NCBI RefSeq assembly: GCF_038622445.1
Contig: NZ_CP152019.1
Coordinates: 3,136,501 to 3,200,500, forward strand
Source: Sporosarcina sp. FSL K6-1522
GTDB lineage: Bacteria; Bacillota; Bacilli; Bacillales_A; Planococcaceae
Direction of reading: 5' to 3'
DNA length: 64,000 bases
Shown: one piece after another, positions 1 through 7,934 of the stretch
How positions within the stretch are numbered: position 1 is the stretch's first letter
Layout: every line of letters starts with the position of its first letter
The notes under the pieces: model-generated
What the model was told of the DNA's origin: nothing
Database searches by the model: none
Seen by the model: the letters and a program-made list of their open reading frames with translations, nothing else
Made by a program: the position numbers and the translations under genes

Positions 1-2
1 TC

Positions 3-86
3 CAATTTTTCGGATTGCTAGCTACTATCATTTTAGTCGGAGGTGGTGCAACGGGAGCCGCCCTCACAATCATCCGCGTGAGTTGA
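3..86 (+). CDS. C-terminal end of a membrane protein (partial)
   Basis: The window opens inside a plus-strand frame that ends in TGA at 84-86. The 27 visible residues are hydrophobic and Gly/Ala-rich and end in IIRVS, like a last transmembrane helix with a very short tail. A strong hairpin follows 18 bp later, which supports a real gene end. Too little is visible to name a family. Confidence 0.4.
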   Translation, partial: QFFGLLATIILVGGGATGAALTIIRVS

Positions 87-103
87 GACTCCTCCCCTTT
101 ATC

Positions 104-148
104 AAAACGCTATTCTTTTATGCCACTTGACCAAAAGAGTAGCGTTTT
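104..148 (+). terminator. Intrinsic terminator of the partial membrane gene
   Basis: A 16-base arm beginning AAAACGCTA at 104 pairs with an arm ending TAGCGTTTT at 148 with one mismatch. The arms end in A and T runs, so it could work in both directions. Confidence 0.6.
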
Positions 149-175
149 CAATGTGAGCTATACACTTTTACCATC

Positions 176-207
176 AAAAAGCGCACAGGCCTAATGCTAG
201 CCTGTGC
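176..207 (-). terminator. Terminator of the Ena gene pair
   Basis: GCACAGGC at 183-190 pairs with GCCTGTGC at 200-207. Read on the minus strand the hairpin is followed by GCGCTTTTTG, a short T tract. It lies 45 bp past the stop of the Ena-like gene. Confidence 0.7.
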
Positions 208-251
208 TAAAATCCTTCTACTCTTTTATGAGGGTTATTCCCTCGATACAC

Positions 252-629
252 TTAGAAATTATAGTTTAATGAGAAAGAAACTTTGACCGCGGTACTAACC
301 GTCCCTGTTCCAGATCCTTGAATCTCAATGCTCGTTAAATTATTGACAGTAATGGAAGCTGATTCGCCTGGTGGGACCGTTAAAATGGGCGTGGTGACTC
401 CATTTATGAGCAGCCCGGCATCCCATGCATTTGTTAACCCCAAGTTCTCTACAAGGATGGTGCCATTGATCATAAAGTTCGTCGTATTTTCCCAAATCGA
501 TATTGCTGCAGTACCGTCCGTTATCGCTACCGTCGTACAAACTGCATCATTGACACTACCTGAATTTGAACAACAGCCTAATTTCGCCAAAATAATTACC
601 CCCATTGTCTTTTTGCATGTACATTCCAT
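252..629 (-). CDS. Ena-type endospore appendage subunit (DUF3992-like)
   Basis: The 125-residue product looks like the jelly-roll subunits of endospore appendages (S-Ena, DUF3992). It has an N-terminal Cys-containing connector (CTC near residue 3, CC near residue 18) and a beta-rich core with the pattern MINGTILVENLG, then VPPGESASITV, then LTSIEI, ending in alternating hydrophobic residues. In the Bacillus cereus group such Cys connectors make inter-subunit disulphides and build fibres on the spore surface. The open frame extends 11 codons further to a TTG at 662. The ATG at 629 is preferred because GGTGA lies about 10 bases upstream. It is the second gene after the CotZ/Ena fusion (gap 50 bp). 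The family call comes from pattern recognition and was not searched. Confidence 0.7.
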   Translation of the reverse strand: MECTCKKTMGVIILAKLGCCSNSGSVNDAVCTTVAITDGTAAISIWENTTNFMINGTILVENLGLTNAWDAGLLINGVTTPILTVPPGESASITVNNLTSIEIQGSGTGTVSTAVKVSFSLNYNF

Positions 630-679
630 TGTATGTTCACCATTTCTAGTGTTAGGGGACAAATCATTCAGGTCGACAC

Positions 680-1339
680 TTAAAAATATAGCTTCTTTTT
701 TTCACAAAAATGAAGTTGCAATTCAATCATTCCTTTCACTACATCCACCGGCGTAGCTATTTCAATCGATTGTAACTGACAGACAGTCAACGACCTAAAC
801 TCATCTTTTGGCACTTGTAAGCGAATAGACTTTTCTTTTGTATAGAGAGTTAGCTCTACCTGCGGATCTGTTCCCGTGTAATGAACACTAACGGTCTCCG
901 CATGCAATTGTTCTTTTCCGTCTAGTCTGTATATCGTTTTCGGTACATCTTTTTTACATAACATAAATGGTAAGCAAAGCTGATCGGTTACCACATAGGA
1001 TACTTGTAAGTAATCAAATACCGGTACATCTACAAGAGTAAGCCCACAAAAACGATTCGAATTGACAACCACTTTTGCCTTCGTGCGAAACAAATGCCCG
1101 TTACAATCGCAAGGTGCCAGCACTTCCAATACTACGCACAGCTCTCCACCATGAATAGAATGCACAGTAAAGAACCTCGACTTAAAAAAACATCCCCTTG
1201 AAAAACCGAATACCGTAAAGGGTGTGCCGTCTCTTCCCACTAACATAAATGGTACGGCAGTCTGACATTCGAATGGGTTCATCGCTTGCTGATTCACCGT
1301 GTCGATTTCCTTTAATCGATCCATCATCCAATTGGGCAA
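680..1339 (-). CDS. CotY/CotZ-like spore-surface protein with an Ena-like C-terminal domain
   Basis: The first two thirds (residues about 20-120) resemble CotY/CotZ/ExsY cysteine-rich coat and exosporium proteins: a PF-LV-G-PF-VFG core, C-x-C pairs (CDCNG) and the spacing FFKSRFFTVH then LCVVLEVL. The last 70 residues look like the neighbouring Ena subunit: VPKDEFRSLTV-QLQSIEI here against VPPGESASITV-NLTSIEI there. An anchor that seats an Ena fibre on the spore surface is the natural inference. The start is taken as the TTG at 1339 because a perfect AAGGAGG lies 8 bases upstream; this gives 219 residues. The frame is open to an ATG at 1426 that has no clear RBS. First gene of a two-gene unit. 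Confidence 0.7.
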   Translation of the reverse strand: MPNWMMDRLKEIDTVNQQAMNPFECQTAVPFMLVGRDGTPFTVFGFSRGCFFKSRFFTVHSIHGGELCVVLEVLAPCDCNGHLFRTKAKVVVNSNRFCGLTLVDVPVFDYLQVSYVVTDQLCLPFMLCKKDVPKTIYRLDGKEQLHAETVSVHYTGTDPQVELTLYTKEKSIRLQVPKDEFRSLTVCQLQSIEIATPVDVVKGMIELQLHFCEKKKLYF

Positions 1340-1347
1340 GAGGTAGT

Positions 1348-1354
1348 CCTCCTT
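1348..1354 (-). promoter_or_regulatory. Consensus RBS that selects a TTG start
   Basis: AAGGAGG on the minus strand with an 8-base spacer to TTG at 1337-1339. The upstream ATG at 1424-1426 has no comparable site, so this RBS decides the start of the CotZ/Ena fusion. Confidence 0.65.
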
Positions 1355-1563
1355 ATAACAATCGAAGTAGTATGTATTGCTATAATACGTCAGATAAAAT
1401 CCTAGGGACACTCTGCTACAATCCATTGGAAATGTATCGTTGCCCGTAGCTTCTACGATGCATGCATACGAGTCAGAATCATCAACAAAAAAACAGTCGT
1501 AAGTCAGGCATCTATTTTTCGTTGGCTTTATTATGCTATTATTACCAATAAGGGGGAACGTCT

Positions 1564-2547
1564 ATGAATCTATTGTTAGTAGTTGGCATCATCGCTCTTT
1601 TTGTTTTACTGTTGATTTTTGCAAGACGGCAGCGTAACTACCAATATTCAAAAAAACTGGTTGCTCCACCGTGGGCTGATCAAGAAACACAACAACTTTT
1701 TCAACAATTTAACCAAGCCTGGTCCACCACAATTGAAACAACTGTAAATGAGCGTATTCAGCAAGCTGGGCACACCTTAGCGAATTCAGAATTACGAGAA
1801 CGTTGGTATGAACTCAAGAAATTTCTGTTGTTAGCAGGTGTCTCAAAAGGGCTTCCGATGTTTTCTACACAAGTAGATGATCTATGGCACTTCTTTTTGG
1901 ATGAAAAAGAGCTATATCAGGATTTTTGTGTAGCATTTATCGGGGAACGTATCGAACACTATCCGCACGAAACGCCAAAAAACTTACCGACGGAACGCGC
2001 CTGGTTTGACCTATTGTATGTATCGTTTTTCAATGTGACCTCTCATTCGCATCTATGGGGAGAATTTATGCAAAATAGACAAGAACATAGACGTTGGACT
2101 GAACAGATTGCCAATCATCCGAAGGACGTCATCGAATCCTTTGGCAGGCAGACCTCCAACGCAACATCTGTTTATACTTTGGCGGCATTTCTCGCATTCG
2201 CCACAGAACAAATGACGGCGGGAAGCCAAGTAAAACGCGTGAATCAAATAGATGGCTATTGGTACGGTGCTGCGGTCTTTTCTTTACACGGATCTGACCC
2301 TATCCAAGAGCAAAAGAAAAAACACCATAGCACGTCTTCTGCAGATGGATCTGGAGGATATGCAGATAGCCCTGAACAAAAAGAACAATGGGATGAAATC
2401 GTTGCGGAAGTCAATACGTTTGAAGCGGGAAGCAACACTGGATCTGGAACCGGATCTACATCCACAACCTCATCACATACCCATTCCAATGACGGAGGTT
2501 CAGATTCGGGGAGTAGTTGCAGCTCGTGCAGTGGTTGTTCTTCGTAG
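1564..2547 (+). CDS. Membrane-anchored GRDP-like (VDxLWH) protein with Ser/Gly/Cys-rich tail
   Basis: Residues 3-20 form one transmembrane helix followed by RRQR, so the body is probably cytoplasmic. Around residues 105-135 the motif VDDLWHFFLDEKELYQDFC followed by ERIEHYP matches the bacterial glycine-rich-domain-protein-like family, where VDxxWH is the hallmark. The function of that family is not established. From about residue 255 the protein becomes low complexity, and it ends in a Ser/Gly/Cys stretch with CSSCSGCSS. A GGGGGAACG RBS precedes the ATG. It stands alone and is divergent from the spore-appendage pair. A spore or envelope role is possible but not shown. Confidence 0.6.
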   Translation: MNLLLVVGIIALFVLLLIFARRQRNYQYSKKLVAPPWADQETQQLFQQFNQAWSTTIETTVNERIQQAGHTLANSELRERWYELKKFLLLAGVSKGLPMFSTQVDDLWHFFLDEKELYQDFCVAFIGERIEHYPHETPKNLPTERAWFDLLYVSFFNVTSHSHLWGEFMQNRQEHRRWTEQIANHPKDVIESFGRQTSNATSVYTLAAFLAFATEQMTAGSQVKRVNQIDGYWYGAAVFSLHGSDPIQEQKKKHHSTSSADGSGGYADSPEQKEQWDEIVAEVNTFEAGSNTGSGTGSTSTTSSHTHSNDGGSDSGSSCSSCSGCSS

Positions 2548-2572
2548 TGTAGTGACCAAAAATTTATATCGA

Positions 2573-2612
2573 AAAAATGTCCCTTTGAAGTAAATACAAA
2601 GGGACGTTTTTC
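2573..2612. terminator. Bidirectional terminator
   Basis: GTCCCTTTG at 2579-2587 pairs with CAAAGGGAC at 2597-2605, with an A run on the left and GTTTTT on the right. It sits between convergent genes and can serve both. Confidence 0.75.
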
Positions 2613-2685
2613 AGTTTCGGAATGATTGATTTAACAGTGGAATCAGCCATTCATGCTGAAGTGCCTCCCTAAAAGTTAGACACGG

Positions 2686-4026
2686 TTATTTAAGGGGGAT
2701 GCTCAAAGGGAAGTTGAACACGTTACACGGATCGTACTGGCGTTTAATTTTCATTAATCGATTAATATTGTTTCCATAGTAGGTGCATTCCCAGTCCTTA
2801 ATGGAAAGATCCGGAAAGTTAACGTAATTGCCTTTCATATAGGGGAGCAAAGCTTTTCGAAAATCATTCACCCAGCTCAGATTATCCAATTCTTCTTGAT
2901 CCGTATCCCATGTTGTTGCAAACTCTAAAATATACTTCGCGTCTCGGTAGTAGTAAGCCGTTTCAGATGGCGCCACATCACTTACCGCCCCGCCCAAACT
3001 CTGTCCCCATACATCAGAATGACAATTCGGTGCATTCCTCAAAAATTCTATCATCGTTTCAATTCCCTCTGATGGTAATCTGCAGTATGCAAAAGCACCT
3101 GTATTTTTGAATTTGTGAAACTCTAGCGAATCGGGTTCTGCAAAAAACTTTACAGCTTCGTTAAACGGTACAGTTTTCAGCATTACTTCCGTCGGTGTTC
3201 CAGCTTTAAGTAGCGGTTTTAATAAATCCTTTAACTCTTTCTTAGTGCCTAGTAGTTGGCCAGTGGAGGTGATGGTACCATTTAATTTTGAACCGAGTGT
3301 AATATCGGTGGTAAGTCTTCTGCATGTAAAAGGTGCCCAGTTTTGCCAGGTTCGGAAGACGGTTTCGATATCTTTCCAATCCCATTTAATCTCGTAAATA
3401 GAAACATTGCGAATCGGATGTACCTTAAAAACAAAGGTTGTAGCGATGCCAAAGTTCCCCCCGCCTCCGCCAAGCAAAGCCCAGAAGAGATCACGGTTTA
3501 TACAGTCATTCGCTTTAATGACTTTTGCGCCTTGTGCTCCCGAAGTGACAACCATTTCAACTTCTAGCAGATTGTCGATGGTCAGCCCCCATATCCGGTG
3601 TAAAAAACCGATTCCGCCACCAAGTGTTAACCCAGCGACACCAACATCTGGCGCCGTACCCGCTGGAATGGTTACACCATACCGAAATAGCTCTGTATAA
3701 AGGTCGCCCAGCGGAATCCCCGTTTGTACTTTAGCAATTCCTTTTTCTTTATCAACATGCACCTTTGTCATTTCACTCATATCAATAATGATCCCTTTAT
3801 CTACTAATGAAAAAGCTTCAAAGCTATGTCTGCCGCTTCTTGCACGTAGTGGAATGTCGTTTTCTCGTGACCATTTCACTGCATTCAAGACATCTTCAAT
3901 ACATTGACAAAACACAATCACAAGTGGGTACTTAGTAAATCGAGAATTGTAATCCATGCGTGCTTGATCATAATCAGGAGCACCAGGTAATACTATCCGA
4001 CCTGTAAGTATTGTTTTCCCCTTCAC
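2686..4026 (-). CDS. FAD-linked oxidase, berberine-bridge type (CotQ/YvdP-like)
   Basis: The 446 residues match the length of B. subtilis CotQ (YvdP), a spore-coat flavoprotein of the BBE family. An N-terminal FAD_binding_4 domain spans about 30-200 with SGRHSFEAFS; His67 is the expected 8-alpha-linked FAD site. The GGGIGFL and GGGGGNFGI loops bind the flavin. The C-terminus has the BBE signature YDPCNVFNFPLSI. In bi-covalent BBE enzymes a Cys precedes the VGVGG-type loop; here the segment is GTAPDVGVAG, so only the His link is expected. The start is GTG with AAGGGG nine bases upstream. Substrate unknown. Confidence 0.8.
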   Translation of the reverse strand: MKGKTILTGRIVLPGAPDYDQARMDYNSRFTKYPLVIVFCQCIEDVLNAVKWSRENDIPLRARSGRHSFEAFSLVDKGIIIDMSEMTKVHVDKEKGIAKVQTGIPLGDLYTELFRYGVTIPAGTAPDVGVAGLTLGGGIGFLHRIWGLTIDNLLEVEMVVTSGAQGAKVIKANDCINRDLFWALLGGGGGNFGIATTFVFKVHPIRNVSIYEIKWDWKDIETVFRTWQNWAPFTCRRLTTDITLGSKLNGTITSTGQLLGTKKELKDLLKPLLKAGTPTEVMLKTVPFNEAVKFFAEPDSLEFHKFKNTGAFAYCRLPSEGIETMIEFLRNAPNCHSDVWGQSLGGAVSDVAPSETAYYYRDAKYILEFATTWDTDQEELDNLSWVNDFRKALLPYMKGNYVNFPDLSIKDWECTYYGNNINRLMKIKRQYDPCNVFNFPLSIPLK

Positions 4027-4260
4027 TGTATCTACCCCTTATTTTCATCTTTCACAATAAGCGTGATGCCTTGTTCATATAGCACGCGAAAAAATCAGCA
4101 TAATTTGAAAGTTATTTTTAAAGGCTTCAATAGCACTTGCTGGCTTTAGGAAGAAAAAGAGACCAATCTTTTAGCAACTTATGACGCGGTGATATCGGCT
4201 GTACTGTAAAATTCCACAATCGTTTTGTATAACTTCACATCACCGTGTACTATTCCTTTA

Positions 4261-4710
4261 CTATCGGATTTTTCCCTGTCTCTTTCCCCATTTAAAAATC
4301 TTCCATATCAATACAAGAAATACGAAATAACCTACGAAAGAATAACTATGATCCCATTGAGCCGTATGACGAAAAAATCCCCATTGCACCGATACTTTCT
4401 CCACGACAGACGCAAGTATACTAAGGAGCAAGATGAAAACAAGTCTACTCCATCTAGGCATTTTAGCTGCTATCAAAAGGAATATCCAAGTAGAAATAGG
4501 GAGGATTAGTAATGTAAAAGCAATATTAATTGAAAATACATCAGGAAAAGGGCGAATCGGGAAGGCATAAAGATTTTTCCCTACAAAAATTAAATCTAAA
4601 TATGTCCCCACCAAAGACGCAATGACAATGGCAGGCAGATACAAAGCTATGTTACGCAAAAATCCTCTCTTTGGCGATAGTGGCAATTTCGAGGTTTTCA
4701 AGTGTTTCAC
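4261..4710 (-). CDS. CBO0543-type multi-pass membrane protein
   Basis: About 149-168 residues with four predicted membrane helices. The segment LYLPAIVIASLVGTYLDLIF followed by FPIRPFPDVFSINIAFT is typical of the CBO0543 family found in spore formers, which has no assigned function. The frame is open to ATGs at 4767 and 4734. GTG at 4710 is chosen because GGGAGG lies 5 bases upstream and it shortens the overlap with the DUF2515 gene to about 60 bp. The overlap suggests translational coupling with that gene. Confidence 0.65.
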   Translation of the reverse strand: MKHLKTSKLPLSPKRGFLRNIALYLPAIVIASLVGTYLDLIFVGKNLYAFPIRPFPDVFSINIAFTLLILPISTWIFLLIAAKMPRWSRLVFILLLSILASVVEKVSVQWGFFRHTAQWDHSYSFVGYFVFLVLIWKIFKWGKRQGKIR

Positions 4711-5809
4711 AATACCCTCCCATGATTTTTCCATTAATCGATTCTTGTTCTTCCAAAAGATATTCAATCATATACCAGTGCTCATACCAATCGCCAGGCT
4801 CCGCCTCAGTATGGGTAACATTATCCCACGCGTACTCCAGTCGTGGGCTGAACAACCGAAGCGCTCCCTTTCTTAACCGGCAAGACTTTAACCTTTTCGA
4901 AATCATTGCTCCGGGCATTCCTTCGTTAACATCATTAAATATCTCCGGCCAATAATCCTTGCGTGAACCTGTATGGGGATGAGCGGTTGCCCAGCGATAA
5001 ACGTCTTCTAACAAATTCCCTTTATGAAACAACAACTGATATAACCTTTTCCCAAGCATAATACGCTCATGGAGTGAACCAAAACGATGGAGTGTTAGTC
5101 CAGCAAGTGACGCCCTTTCTTTCAGGTCTCCCCCCTCATTATATGGAAACAAAATATGATTAAATGACAGAAAATCCTGGATGACAAACTCCAACGTCTG
5201 AAAAACCTTCTTCTTATACAAAGGATTTTGCACTATTCTATTCTCCAAATAGTTTTGTTCATTAATGACAAGTGCCATTGCCAGCACATAACAATCTCTT
5301 TCTTTCCAAAAATGATGCCAAATCACTTCCATAAATTGAGAGACGTTCAAATAAGGTAATAAATAAAATAAATTTCGATTTTGGTATTTGCTTTCTTCAT
5401 ATAATAGGAACTGTGGATAGGCATCCTGAAAGATTAACCAATTGCCACGTTCCAAAAAAGAAAAAAAGTCCTGTCTTGTTTTTTCATGCATGAGCCTAGA
5501 TAAAAAATCTCCATTTAAATCTGTCATATTCCATCCGCCATTCCTTGACACCATATGGCCAAGAAATGCCCAGTGGATTTCTGGGTGAAGCGTATAAAAA
5601 TCGAGATATGCTTTTGTTCTTGTCTTATTATTGACATTTAACTGTTTCGTTTTTAACCGAATTGATTGAAGGAGCAGCTGATCTTCATTGGCTAAGTTTT
5701 GCTCATCTTGAATAGGAACACGGTTATTATTTTTTAAATCCGCTTTAATTAACCGTAAATTTTCTGGAAGTTTCAGTCTTCCTCCCATCTTTCTTAAATA
5801 ATGAAGCAT
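4652..5809 (-). CDS. DUF2515 family protein (YppC-like)
   Basis: About 385 residues, soluble, rich in aromatic and basic residues, with the phrases HPEIHWAFLGHMVSRNGGWNMTDL and LFYLLPYLNVSQFMEVIWHHFW that recall the DUF2515/YppC family of Bacilli. No catalytic motif or function is known to me. The start is the ATG at 5809, preceded by GGAGG at a spacing of about 6; the frame also contains a TTG at 5824. Divergent from the terpene cyclase with only 63 bp between starts, and it overlaps the following membrane gene. Confidence 0.7.
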   Translation of the reverse strand: MLHYLRKMGGRLKLPENLRLIKADLKNNNRVPIQDEQNLANEDQLLLQSIRLKTKQLNVNNKTRTKAYLDFYTLHPEIHWAFLGHMVSRNGGWNMTDLNGDFLSRLMHEKTRQDFFSFLERGNWLIFQDAYPQFLLYEESKYQNRNLFYLLPYLNVSQFMEVIWHHFWKERDCYVLAMALVINEQNYLENRIVQNPLYKKKVFQTLEFVIQDFLSFNHILFPYNEGGDLKERASLAGLTLHRFGSLHERIMLGKRLYQLLFHKGNLLEDVYRWATAHPHTGSRKDYWPEIFNDVNEGMPGAMISKRLKSCRLRKGALRLFSPRLEYAWDNVTHTEAEPGDWYEHWYMIEYLLEEQESINGKIMGGYCETLENLEIATIAKERIFA

Positions 5810-5872
5810 GGGCCACCTCCACAAAAAATTCTACCTTCATATATGATTATGAACAGGTGTATATATATTTAT

Positions 5873-7783
5873 ATGAATGATCTTGGTGAAGGAGATGGTG
5901 ATGCATTGAAATATTACACAAAACCAGTAATTATCCATTTAATCCAACAGTTACAAAAAGACCAAGTTACTGATGGCTCATGGGATTACCCCTTTGATAC
6001 AGGTATCTCGACGGATGCTTATATGATTATTTTATTGAGGTCATTGGAAATAAATGACGAAAATTTAATCTATCAATTAACCGAAAGAATTGTCAGCAAG
6101 CAGGAGGACAATGGTGCGTGGAAACTTTTTCACGATGAGGATGGAGGGAACTTATCCGCTACAGTTGAAGCATACTACTCCCTTCTTTACTCCGGCTATG
6201 TGAGCAAGGAAGATGCTCGGATGCTGGCAGCAAAAAAATTCATATTAACAAATGGCGGCCTTGAGCAATCGCATCTGTTCACAAAAATCATGCTGGCGCT
6301 AACAGGTCAGTATCCATGGCCCGCTTATTTTCCAATCCCAATTGAAATCATCCTCTTCCCCCCTCATTTCCCTGTCAATTTCTATGATTTTTCCGTATAT
6401 GCCAGAGCAAATCTCGCTCCGATCATGATTTTAGCAAATAACAAATACGTCAAAACAACAGAAAGAAGCCCCAATCTATCCGATCTTGTACTTTCAGACG
6501 CAACAGATGCGTTTTTCAACATGCAAGATGTCCAAGAATTTTTTTCGCTAATTGACCATGACCTTAAAAATTTGCTAGGTTTACCCCAAACCATTCATTC
6601 TTTGGCCATCAATCGAACAAAACAGTATATGCTCGATCATATTGAACCAGATGGAACTCTCTATTGTTATTTTAGTTCAACATTCCTGATGATATTTGCC
6701 CTGCTCTCTCTTGGTCATCCCACCAATGATTCACTCATTGTAAAAGCAATCCAAGGGCTGAAAGCTATGAAATGCACAATTCGTGGCCACACCCATATCC
6801 AATATACAACCGCAACGGTGTGGAATACTTCTTTAATCAGCTACGTCCTTCAAGTTGCTGGCGTTCCTCCTACTGAATCCGTCATCCAAAAGGCAAATCA
6901 ATATTTAATCGCAAAGCAGCAGATTGAATATGGTGATTGGGCGATTCATGATCCTGGCGTTCCCCCTGGAGGTTGGGGCTTTTCGGCTAGTAATACAATG
7001 AACCCCGATGTAGATGATTCTACCACTTCATTAAGAGCTATTTCACAGCTCGTTTGGTTAATCCCGACCTTCCACCAAGCATGGAACAAAGGCATTCGTT
7101 GGGTCATGTCGATGCAAAATCGTGATGGCGGATGGCCTGCCTTTGAGAAAAATGTAGATAACGAATTATTGAACTTGCTACCAATTGAAGGTGGACGTTT
7201 TTTATTGACCGATCCAAGCAGTGCCGATTTAACTGGCAGAACACTTGAATTTCTTGGAGGATATACTAATCTCTCTAAAAATTATGATGCCATGAGACGC
7301 GGAGTCGATTGGCTCGTTCATCACCAAGAAAAGGATGGATCATGGTACGGTCGCTGGGGAATTTGTTATATTTACGGGACATGGGCGGCAATTACTGGCC
7401 TCATTTCAGCAGGCGTACATCCGGAAAGTCCAGTTATCCAAAAAGCTGTCAATTGGCTACTCACCATTCAAAATCCTGACGGCGGCTGGGGAGAATCTTG
7501 TAAAAGTGACCTCGCTTCTCATTACGTCCCTCTCGGATCCAGCAATATCACGCAAACAGCATGGGCACTTGATGCACTTATTGCGGCTTCGGAAAAGGTG
7601 ACCAAGGAAATTAAGACAGGAATTTCCTATTTACTAGCGTCCTATAATAAAAATGATTGGACCCATTCCTATCCAGTTGGGCAAGGAATGGGTGGGGCTT
7701 TCTACATCCACTATCATAGCTATCCATATATCTTCCCTTTGCTTGCTCTCGCTCAGTATCAAAGGAAATTTTCAGAATCATAA
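5873..7783 (+). CDS. sqhC: Squalene-hopene / tetraprenyl-beta-curcumene cyclase (SqhC-like)
   Basis: A class II triterpene cyclase of about 636 residues, closely similar in layout to B. subtilis SqhC, which makes sesquarterpenes and can cyclise squalene. The DxDD acid motif is present as PDVDDSTTSL (B. subtilis has DCDDTT). QW-type repeats are visible as QNRDGGW, QEKDGSWYGRWG, QNPDGGWGE and near the N-terminus DGSW. The conserved GNLSATVEAYYSL and YPWPAYFP segments also fit. The ATG at 5873 aligns with the SqhC start but has only a weak RBS; upstream codons in the frame are unlikely. Its C-terminal HYHSYPYIFPLLAL is intact. Confidence 0.85.
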   Translation: MNDLGEGDGDALKYYTKPVIIHLIQQLQKDQVTDGSWDYPFDTGISTDAYMIILLRSLEINDENLIYQLTERIVSKQEDNGAWKLFHDEDGGNLSATVEAYYSLLYSGYVSKEDARMLAAKKFILTNGGLEQSHLFTKIMLALTGQYPWPAYFPIPIEIILFPPHFPVNFYDFSVYARANLAPIMILANNKYVKTTERSPNLSDLVLSDATDAFFNMQDVQEFFSLIDHDLKNLLGLPQTIHSLAINRTKQYMLDHIEPDGTLYCYFSSTFLMIFALLSLGHPTNDSLIVKAIQGLKAMKCTIRGHTHIQYTTATVWNTSLISYVLQVAGVPPTESVIQKANQYLIAKQQIEYGDWAIHDPGVPPGGWGFSASNTMNPDVDDSTTSLRAISQLVWLIPTFHQAWNKGIRWVMSMQNRDGGWPAFEKNVDNELLNLLPIEGGRFLLTDPSSADLTGRTLEFLGGYTNLSKNYDAMRRGVDWLVHHQEKDGSWYGRWGICYIYGTWAAITGLISAGVHPESPVIQKAVNWLLTIQNPDGGWGESCKSDLASHYVPLGSSNITQTAWALDALIAASEKVTKEIKTGISYLLASYNKNDWTHSYPVGQGMGGAFYIHYHSYPYIFPLLALAQYQRKFSES

Positions 7784-7934
7784 TAAGGTGAAGGTTTCTC
7801 ATTGAATGCCAAATTGGTTAGAACCCCGCCCCCTTCACTAAACCATATTTATGTAATTTTCCCATCTACGCATAGTTCTTATCCTGAAGAGCAATAGTAT
7901 AGGTATTAAAAGGGTTACGAGGTGGCATACATTC

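Noticed and set aside
328..756. Plus-strand frame opposite the Ena-type gene
   Set aside because: Antisense to a better-supported gene with RBS, terminator and family similarity.
4225..4509. Plus-strand frame opposite the CBO0543-type gene
   Set aside because: Composition is not protein-like and it overlaps a recognisable membrane protein.
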